This document shows positions 1-3,771 of a stretch of DNA of 6,807 bases, one piece after another. The stretch is taken from positions 1 through 6,807 of the forward strand of contig CAMLNT010000127.1 of the NCBI GenBank assembly GCA_946481425.1. The letters run 5' to 3'. The stretch is from an uncultured Brevundimonas sp. (GTDB lineage Bacteria; Pseudomonadota; Alphaproteobacteria; Caulobacterales; Caulobacteraceae). The position numbers and the translations under genes are program-made. The notes under the pieces are model-generated. The model was not told the DNA's origin. It saw only the letters and a program-made list of their open reading frames with translations, and did no database searches. Every line of letters starts with the position of its first letter. The first letter of the stretch is position 1.

Positions 1-164
1 GCCTTGGCGATGAAGTCCTTGACGACCGGCAGGGCGACGTCGGCCTCGAGCAGGGCCACGCGCACTTCGCGCATCGCCGCATCGACATCCGCCTCGGTCA
101 GCACGCCGCGACCGGTGATCCGGTCGAATACGCCTGACAGCCGCTCGTTCAGAGCCTCGAACAT
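1..164 (-). CDS. ffh: Signal recognition particle protein Ffh, N-terminal part (cut by window edge)
   Basis: Ffh is the GTPase subunit of the signal recognition particle. It binds 4.5S RNA and signal sequences of nascent chains and delivers ribosomes to FtsY at the inner membrane. Only the first 54 codons are here. They begin [20 protein letters not shown] and continue through [22 protein letters not shown], the helical N domain that precedes the GTPase domain in all Ffh proteins. The helix register and the position of the start match the usual family N terminus. The ATG at 164 has a clear AGGAG (170-174) five bases upstream. The G and M domains lie outside the window. The gene is divergent from the lipoprotein gene at 378, with 213 bases between them that hold several hairpins. 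Family assignment is firm; completeness of the gene cannot be judged. Confidence 0.93.
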   Translation of the reverse strand, partial: MFEALNERLSGVFDRITGRGVLTEADVDAAMREVRVALLEADVALPVVKDFIAK

Positions 165-194
165 TCCAACTCCTATTGGCTCAAACGCCCTCAG

Positions 195-312
195 CCCCCG
201 TGGACGTTCGCGTCGACGGGGGTCCTCTCCAACCTCAGCCATCCGAAGATGGGGTCGTGTTGGAGGAGGCGCGAGGGTTCACTTGCGCCGGAAGCCGCGG
301 CTTATGGTGCAA
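195..312 (-). other. Hairpin-rich intergenic region, possible structured ffh 5' leader
   Basis: The 213-base gap between ffh and the lipoprotein gene holds three consecutive inverted repeats. Hairpin A (195-222) pairs CCCCCGT with ACGGGGG, then GACG with CGTC across one mismatch, around a four-base loop. Hairpin B (227-265) pairs CTCCAAC with GTTGGAG; inside it CCATC pairs with GATGG. Read on the ffh strand, the loop of B is C(TTCG)G, the very stable UUCG tetraloop, which favours a minus-strand RNA. Hairpin C (283-312) contains the perfect 12-base palindrome AAGCCGCGGCTT (292-303) flanked by TTGCGCC/GGTGCAA arms with one G-U pair. If the candidate promoter at 301-329 is used, A and B would lie in a leader of about 130 bases. 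I recognise no known RNA family here; the SRP RNA signature is absent. Confidence 0.45.
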
Positions 313-329
313 AGCCGTCAGGAAATCAA
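301..329 (-). promoter_or_regulatory. Candidate promoter for ffh
   Basis: On the minus strand TTGATT (329-324) and CATAAG (306-301) are separated by 17 bases. Each matches four of six positions of the general sigma-70 consensus. Transcription would start near 294 and give a leader of about 130 bases before the ffh ATG. The -10 element falls in the palindrome of hairpin C. The match is weak by itself and is offered only because spacing and position fit. Confidence 0.3.
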
Positions 330-377
330 GGTTGCGGGTCCGGGCCGCCAAGGTAGGGTCGCGCCGTGGAGGGCGGA

Positions 378-818
378 ATGAAGAGACTTCTGATCGCGAG
401 CGTGGGTGTTCTGACCCTGACCGGATGCGACTTCCCCGGCGGCGGCGAGCCGCCGCAGAGCGACGACGGACCCGCCACTGATCTGGTTCAGGATATGGCC
501 GGACGTGGCCGGCTGCCCCAGCGCGACTATGTCTGCGTTCTGACTGGCGAGGGCGACGACCAGCCCTACGGCACGCTCGGCATGGCGACGGACCGCTATA
601 CGCTGATCCTGAAGGGCGGCGGCCGGCGCGAAGGGGCGCTTGAGGTCGGCGAGGACCGCCGCATCACCGTCGACGGCGAACTGGCGGTGTTCGGCGGCGA
701 GGCGCGCCGGATCACCGGCGCGCGGGTCAACACCGAGGACCAGACCGTCGAGCTCGCCTTCGACTTCAGCCCTGCCGAAGACGGTCGCGACCAGATCGTC
801 TGTCGCGCGGAGGCCTAG
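378..818 (+). CDS. Predicted lipoprotein of unknown function with C-terminal cysteine pair
   Basis: This encodes a 146-residue protein that starts MKRLLIASVGVLTLTGCDF. It has a basic n-region, a hydrophobic stretch and a lipobox LTGC with the lipidated cysteine at residue 17, so it should be exported and lipidated. Aspartate at +2 (residue 18) is the inner-membrane retention signal in Escherichia coli; whether that rule holds in this lineage is uncertain. A proline/glycine/acidic linker (20-35) follows. The rest looks like a small beta-rich domain with cysteines at 53 and 142 that could form a disulfide. The ATG at 378 is preferred because GGAGGG (368-373) lies just upstream; a GTG at 366 in frame would overlap that site and add residues before the signal. 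The gene converges on the next lipoprotein gene, and their stop codons overlap. I do not recognise the family. Confidence 0.8.
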   Translation: MKRLLIASVGVLTLTGCDFPGGGEPPQSDDGPATDLVQDMAGRGRLPQRDYVCVLTGEGDDQPYGTLGMATDRYTLILKGGGRREGALEVGEDRRITVDGELAVFGGEARRITGARVNTEDQTVELAFDFSPAEDGRDQIVCRAEA

Positions 819-1576
819 CTCCCCGCCGCCAGCTGGATGCGTGAGGCTTGGGCCTGGACCTGTCCCGCGGGCGTCAGGGCCGAGGCGTCCTCGGGAGCGG
901 TGACGCCGTTCCACTGATCGACCAGGCCGTCCACGTCGGCGCGGATCGCCGGCGACAGGCCGGCGGCATTTGCCGTCGCCTGGGCCGCCAGCGCAGCGCC
1001 CAGGGCATGCTGGTATTCGACCGGGTCGACGGCCCCATCGATATTGACCGAGTTGTAGATGCCGGCCGCGATGCTCGCGAGGCCGGCGACCACGGCGCCG
1101 GCGTTGCCGCCCGCGCGTTGCTGGGCCGCGTCAAGCGCCGTGATGGCGGCGGTCAGGTCGGCCTGAGAGCCGGTTTCGGCCGCACGTCGCAGGACGGCGG
1201 CGTCCACGCCCGACGCGGCGAAGTCGGCGGCCTGGGGATCATAGACCTCGGCCAGTCCCTGACCTGCGAGGGCCGCCGCCGCCGCCTCGCCTTCGGCGGC
1301 CTGAGCCTGCCGGGCGACGAGGAAGAAGCCGTTCAGATGCGCGATGCGCAAGGCGGCCAGGCTTTCGGCCGGCACGCCCGAATAGGCGGCCTGGGCGCCG
1401 GCCTCGCCCGCCGCGCCGCCTTCGCCGCCTTCACCTTCGCCGCCTTCGCCCTCACCGGCCACGGCGGCGCCGCCCTCGCCTCCGGCCTCCCCGCTCGCCT
1501 CGCCCTGTTCGGAGCAGGCGGCGGTGAGCGCGAGAGCCGCGCCGAGGGTCAGCCAAAGCTTGGGACGGAAGGTCAT
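815..1576 (-). CDS. Predicted lipoprotein with Gly/Glu-rich linker and helical C-terminal domain
   Basis: The product has 253 residues. The first 21 (n-region FRPK, hydrophobic LTLGAALALT, then AAC) are a lipoprotein signal with the modified cysteine at residue 21 and serine at +2. Residues 22-63 form a low-complexity linker of Gly, Glu and Ala, including a GEGGE-type repeat, which would tether a domain away from the membrane. Residues 70-253 are alanine-rich and probably alpha-helical, with no other cysteine. Phrases such as LRIAHLNGFFLVARQ (76-90) and LAEVYDPQAADF (108-119) recall helical exported proteins of Caulobacterales of unknown role, but I cannot name the family. The ATG at 1576 has GGAG (1584-1587) upstream, buried in a hairpin. 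It may be co-transcribed with the lipoprotein gene upstream at 1655-1936 (78-base gap). The strong third-position G/C bias supports this strand, not the long opposing reading frame. Confidence 0.82.
   Translation of the reverse strand: MTFRPKLWLTLGAALALTAACSEQGEASGEAGGEGGAAVAGEGEGGEGEGGEGGAAGEAGAQAAYSGVPAESLAALRIAHLNGFFLVARQAQAAEGEAAAAALAGQGLAEVYDPQAADFAASGVDAAVLRRAAETGSQADLTAAITALDAAQQRAGGNAGAVVAGLASIAAGIYNSVNIDGAVDPVEYQHALGAALAAQATANAAGLSPAIRADVDGLVDQWNGVTAPEDASALTPAGQVQAQASRIQLAAGS
1419..1448 (-). repeat. Two tandem copies of a 15-base repeat in the lipoprotein linker
   Basis: CCTTCGCCGCCTTCA at 1419-1433 is followed by the same unit with one change (last base G) at 1434-1448. It encodes part of the Glu/Gly linker (residues about 43-53). 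The unit is 15 bases, so gain or loss by slippage would keep the frame and only change linker length. Confidence 0.6.
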
Positions 1577-1580
1577 GAGA

Positions 1581-1604
1581 GGTCTCCGGAAACGTCCGCA
1601 GACC
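1581..1604 (-). promoter_or_regulatory. Hairpin overlapping the ribosome binding site of the 253-aa lipoprotein gene
   Basis: On the transcript of the lipoprotein gene, GGTCT and CGGA (one unpaired base between) pair with TCCG and AGACC across a CGTT loop, nine base pairs with one C/C-type mismatch. The GGAG ribosome binding site (1587-1584) lies in the 3' arm, seven bases before the ATG at 1576, so the fold would hide it. The pairing is visible in the sequence; a regulatory effect is inference. Confidence 0.4.
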
Positions 1605-1654
1605 CTAACGGCCTTCCGCCCTTTTGCAAGCGGTTCTCAGGTAGCGATGACGCC

Positions 1655-1936
1655 CTAGTAGGCGGCGTCGTCGGCGGCGCGGTCGCCGGTCGTGCTCTGA
1701 TCGTCGGCGGCGGTTTCGGCGCGCTGCTCATCGGCTTCGGCGGCGAGGTCGTCGGTGGCCTGGTCGATCTCCTGGCCGACCTCGCGGGCGCCGGCCTCGA
1801 TGGCCTCGCCGACCTGGGCGGCCTCTTCCTCGACCTCGGCTTCGGTCGATTCCTGCTCGGCGGGCGAGCAGGCGGCCATGCCGCCCGCCAGCGTCAGGGC
1901 GGCGGCGATGGAGAGCAGGGGGGTGCGCAGTTTCAT
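1655..1936 (-). CDS. Small acidic helical lipoprotein with 11-residue periodicity
   Basis: This is a 93-residue protein. MKLRTPLLSIAAALTLAGG followed by MAAC gives a lipoprotein signal with the modified cysteine at residue 23 and serine at +2. The mature part is almost entirely Ala, Glu, Asp and Gln, strongly acidic, with no proline after residue 25, so it should be one long helix. Residues 42-74 fall into three units of 11 (VGEAIEAGARE, VGQEIDQATDD, LAAEADEQRAE) with aliphatic residues at unit positions 1 and mostly 5, the pattern of amphipathic helices in apolipoprotein- or LEA-like proteins. The ATG at 1936 is chosen because it begins the signal sequence and has a strong GGAGG (1943-1947) six bases upstream; the frame stays open much further upstream but through sequence that overlaps the divergent hydroxylase gene. 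Family and function are unknown; an envelope stress or coat role is only a guess. Confidence 0.8.
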   Translation of the reverse strand: MKLRTPLLSIAAALTLAGGMAACSPAEQESTEAEVEEEAAQVGEAIEAGAREVGQEIDQATDDLAAEADEQRAETAADDQSTTGDRAADDAAY

Positions 1937-1977
1937 GACGGTCCTCCAAGGGTGTGCGGCTGAAACGGTCAAGTTGG

Positions 1978-1993
1978 CGTGCGGTTGCGCACG
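1978..1993. promoter_or_regulatory. Inverted repeat in the divergent gap before the hydroxylase gene
   Basis: CGTGCG and CGCACG flank GTTG, a perfect 6-base inverted repeat in the 84-base space between the lipoprotein gene (start 1936) and the hydroxylase gene (start 2021). It could bind a regulator of either gene. It does not resemble a Fur-type box, and short GC-rich dyads arise easily by chance in this DNA. Confidence 0.25.
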
Positions 1994-2020
1994 GGGCGTG
2001 AGCGTGGAATGGGTCGCGCC

Positions 2021-2683
2021 ATGCTGACGCTCGGACAGGTCCTGACACCCGAAGACGTGGCCCGCGTTCGCGAGGGCCTGGCTGGGGCGCCGTTTCGCGA
2101 CGGCAAGGCCACCGCCGGGCCGGTCGCGCGCAAGGTGAAACAGAACCAGCAGGCCGTGGGGTCCGACGCCGGAGTCGACGCCCTGGCCCGCTTCGTACGC
2201 GACGCCCTGAAGCGCCATCCGGTCTTCAGCGCCTATGCCCGACCGTCGGCCTGGTCACGGATCATGTTCTCGAAATACGGACCGGGCGACGCCTACGGTC
2301 TGCACACCGACGACGCCTTCATGGCGGCCGATGGCGGCGGGAGGCTCCGGACCGATCTGAGCTTCACCCTCTTCCTGTCGGATCCCTCAACCTACGAAGG
2401 CGGAGCCCTGTTGCTCGACGACCTCGACGGCGAGCGCGAGCATCGGCCACAGGCGGGCGACGCGGTGCTGTACCAGACCGGCCGGCTGCATCGGGTGACG
2501 CCCGTGACCTCCGGCGAGCGGCTCGCGGCGGTGGGCTGGATCGAGAGCACGGTGCGCGGCGACGACCAGCGCGAGCTTCTGTTCGACCTGGAGCGCGTGC
2601 GGGCCGCCACGCCTATGGGCGAAGCCCGGCTGCTGCTCGACAAGGCGATCGGCAATCTGCTCCGGCAATGGGGCGCACCCTAG
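2021..2683 (+). CDS. piuC: PiuC/YbiX-type Fe(II)/2-oxoglutarate-dependent hydroxylase (PKHD type)
   Basis: The 220-residue product matches the PiuC/YbiX family, cytosolic non-heme iron dioxygenases that use 2-oxoglutarate and O2; the substrate is not established, and family members often sit beside iron-siderophore receptor genes. Matching segments in order are VLTPEDVARVRE (7-18), DGKATAGPVARKVKQNQQ (27-44), YGLHTDDAF (92-100), LRTDLSFTLFLSDPSTYEGG (109-128), LHRVTPVTSGERLAAVGWIES (156-176) and a C-terminal helical region ending LLRQWG. Iron ligands should be H95, D97 and H157, and R167 should bind 2-oxoglutarate; all are present, so the enzyme looks intact. Length agrees with the family's roughly 225 residues. 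The ATG at 2021 aligns with the usual N terminus; an ATG at 2009 is possible and neither has a strong ribosome binding site. The three-gene array begins 62 bases downstream on the same strand. Confidence 0.9.
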   Translation: MLTLGQVLTPEDVARVREGLAGAPFRDGKATAGPVARKVKQNQQAVGSDAGVDALARFVRDALKRHPVFSAYARPSAWSRIMFSKYGPGDAYGLHTDDAFMAADGGGRLRTDLSFTLFLSDPSTYEGGALLLDDLDGEREHRPQAGDAVLYQTGRLHRVTPVTSGERLAAVGWIESTVRGDDQRELLFDLERVRAATPMGEARLLLDKAIGNLLRQWGAP

Positions 2684-2745
2684 CGGGCTTGGCGACCGGC
2701 GTGTTTCAGCGCATGGTGATCGCTTAAGCCGAGCGGGAGCTGCTT

Positions 2746-3057
2746 ATGTTGATCACTGTCGCCGCCTTGGCCCTGCTGAGCGCCCAGCCAATCACGACCT
2801 ATGCGCGCCCCGAGGCGCCTCAGACGCGCGAGCAACAACAGGAAGACGCCGCCGCCGCCACCAGCGAGGGCGAGCGCACCGGCGACGCCGGCAATCCCGA
2901 TCGCCTGATCTGTTCGTGGGAGCGCGTCCCCGGCGCCATCCGCCGCGAGCGGGTCTGCCGCACGGTCGCCGACCGCCGCGCCACGCGCGAGATCGCGCGC
3001 GACACCATCCAGTCCATGCAGGGCAGCGTGACCGACGCGCCCTTCGACACCCCCTGA
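2746..3057 (+). CDS. Small secreted CX14C protein, copy 1 of a tandem array
   Basis: This is a 103-residue protein of unknown function. Residues 1-13 (MLITVAALALLSA) are a short hydrophobic signal, probably cut before QPITTYARPE; it has no basic residue. A charged, glutamine-rich stretch (21-49) leads into a conserved core at 50-81 with NPDR, C56, R60, G63, R67, R69, C71, TV and RR. The two cysteines are 14 residues apart and would form a disulfide in the periplasm. The start is well fixed: GGGAG (2735-2739) lies six bases upstream and an in-frame TAA (2725-2727) excludes a longer form. It is 62 bases after the hydroxylase gene and 18 bases before copy 2, so an operon is likely. The core resembles small alphaproteobacterial exported proteins with C-x-x-x-R...G(S)...R-x-R-x-C-x-T, recalled from memory and without known function. 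Confidence 0.85.
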   Translation: MLITVAALALLSAQPITTYARPEAPQTREQQQEDAAAATSEGERTGDAGNPDRLICSWERVPGAIRRERVCRTVADRRATREIARDTIQSMQGSVTDAPFDTP

Positions 3058-3075
3058 CCCGCCCGGAGTTCCAAA

Positions 3076-3378
3076 ATGCTGATCACCTTCGCCGCCCTGA
3101 GCCTGATGGCCGCCCAGCCCATCACCTCCTACACCCGCCCCGAGCCGCCGCGGACCCGCGAGCAGCAGGAAGAGGACGCGCAAAACGAGGTCAGCGAAGG
3201 CGAGCGCTCCGGCGACGCCGCCAATCCCGATCGCCTCATCTGCTCCTGGGAGCGGGTGCCGGGCGCCATTCGCCGCGAGCGCGTCTGCCGCACGGTCGCC
3301 GACCGCCGCGCGACGCGTGACGTGGCGCGCGAGACCATGACCGAGGCCCAGCGCGTCTACACCGACCCGGTCGGCTGA
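3076..3378 (+). CDS. Small secreted CX14C protein, copy 2 of a tandem array
   Basis: This 100-residue protein is the closest relative of copy 1: 69 of the first 87 residues agree, and residues 50-81, containing C56 and C71, are identical. Most differences fall in the signal segment (MLITFAALSLMAA) and in the charged region 36-49. The C-terminal tails after residue 88 are unrelated in length and sequence. GGAG at 3065-3068 lies seven bases before the ATG, and the stop codon of copy 1 is in frame 21 bases upstream, fixing the start. Its TGA overlaps the ATG of copy 3 by one base (TGATG, 3376-3380), which suggests translational coupling. Presumed periplasmic, with a disulfide; function unknown. 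Confidence 0.85.
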   Translation: MLITFAALSLMAAQPITSYTRPEPPRTREQQEEDAQNEVSEGERSGDAANPDRLICSWERVPGAIRRERVCRTVADRRATRDVARETMTEAQRVYTDPVG

Positions 3379-3689
3379 TGCTGGTCCTAGGCGCCGTCCT
3401 GGCCCTGGCGGTCTGGCAGGACGCGCCGGCCGCGGTGGTCGAAGAACCGCGCCGTCCCGAGCCGCCGATCACGGCCGAGCAGGCCGAGGAGGACGCGCGT
3501 TATCGCGTGACCGAAGGCGACCGCTCGGGCGACGGCGCCACGCCGGACCGCTATGTCTGCGAGCTGCGCCGGATCCAGGGCTCCAACTTCCGCCAGCGCC
3601 GTTGCTCGACCGTCGAGGAGCGGCGGCGCGTCCGCGAACTGGCCCGTGAGGTTGTCCCGGGCGGGGCAGGCGGCACCTCGGTCGGCTAG
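3378..3689 (+). CDS. Small secreted CX14C protein, diverged copy 3 of a tandem array
   Basis: This 103-residue protein belongs to the same family as the two upstream genes but is much diverged. It starts MLVLGAVLALAVW, a hydrophobic signal without basic residues, probably cut near APAA (16-19). It then keeps the shared order RRPEPP, EQAEEDA, EGDRSGD, PDR, C61, R65, G68, R72, R74, C76, TV, RR and AR. The cysteine spacing of 14 is conserved even though most other core residues changed, so the cysteines, glycine and arginines probably define the fold. The start overlaps the stop of copy 2 (TGATG) and has no clear ribosome binding site of its own apart from the 3' end of copy 2, consistent with reinitiation. 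It is followed by the terminator hairpin at 3720. Function unknown. Confidence 0.82.
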   Translation: MLVLGAVLALAVWQDAPAAVVEEPRRPEPPITAEQAEEDARYRVTEGDRSGDGATPDRYVCELRRIQGSNFRQRRCSTVEERRRVRELAREVVPGGAGGTSVG

Positions 3690-3719
3690 ACTCCGTCAGT
3701 TCAGCGAATAGACCAGGGA

Positions 3720-3746
3720 CAAACCTCCGTTGAACACGGAGGTTTG
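3720..3746. terminator. Bidirectional terminator hairpin
   Basis: CAAACCTCCGT (3720-3730) and ACGGAGGTTTG (3736-3746) form a perfect 11-base-pair stem with a TGAAC loop. It lies in the 82-base space between the third array gene (ends 3689) and the converging receptor gene (ends 3772). The A/T-rich stem base gives a short TTT run on both strands, so it can serve both transcripts. Confidence 0.8.
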
Positions 3747-3771
3747 AAGTCATGCGAGCGCCGCCTTGGCC

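Larger units (their letters stand above)
2746..3378 (+). repeat. Tandem gene duplication, 330-base period
   Basis: Copies 1 and 2 align without gaps from ATG to about codon 87 at an exact offset of 330 bases (2746 and 3076; 2893 and 3223). The longest identical DNA stretch is 29 bases (2953-2981 and 3283-3311). Because 330 is divisible by three, both copies share one reading frame and are separated only by the TGA at 3055-3057 and six codons. Copy 3 (from 3378) is a more diverged third member at an offset of 302. Confidence 0.85.

Noticed and set aside
195..312. SRP (4.5S) RNA gene next to ffh
   Set aside because: The conserved GGAAGGAAGCAGC-type motif of SRP RNA is absent and the three separate stems do not form its single long hairpin.
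4..381. Open frame of 125 codons on the plus strand across the ffh start and its leader
   Set aside because: It is antisense to ffh, Ser/Arg-rich without domain, and runs through the hairpin region.
848..1963. Open frame of 371 codons on the plus strand, opposite two lipoprotein genes
   Set aside because: It runs across the gap between two minus-strand genes with lipoprotein signals and ribosome binding sites; its Gly/Ala/Arg composition is typical of a shadow frame.
1979..2020. Longer N terminus for the hydroxylase
   Set aside because: The extra arginine-rich residues are not part of the PiuC/YbiX family start; the ATG at 2021 aligns well.
1937..2218. Upstream extension of the 93-aa lipoprotein frame
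   Set aside because: It would remove the N-terminal lipoprotein signal from the start and overlap the hydroxylase gene; the ATG at 1936 has a strong GGAGG.
2722..2729. Palindrome GCTTAAGC before the array
   Set aside because: Too short to support a terminator or operator, with no T run.
2680..3183. Open frame of 167 codons on the minus strand, opposite the array
   Set aside because: Its internal repeat is only the mirror of the plus-strand duplication, while the plus strand has ribosome binding sites, signals and purely synonymous differences.
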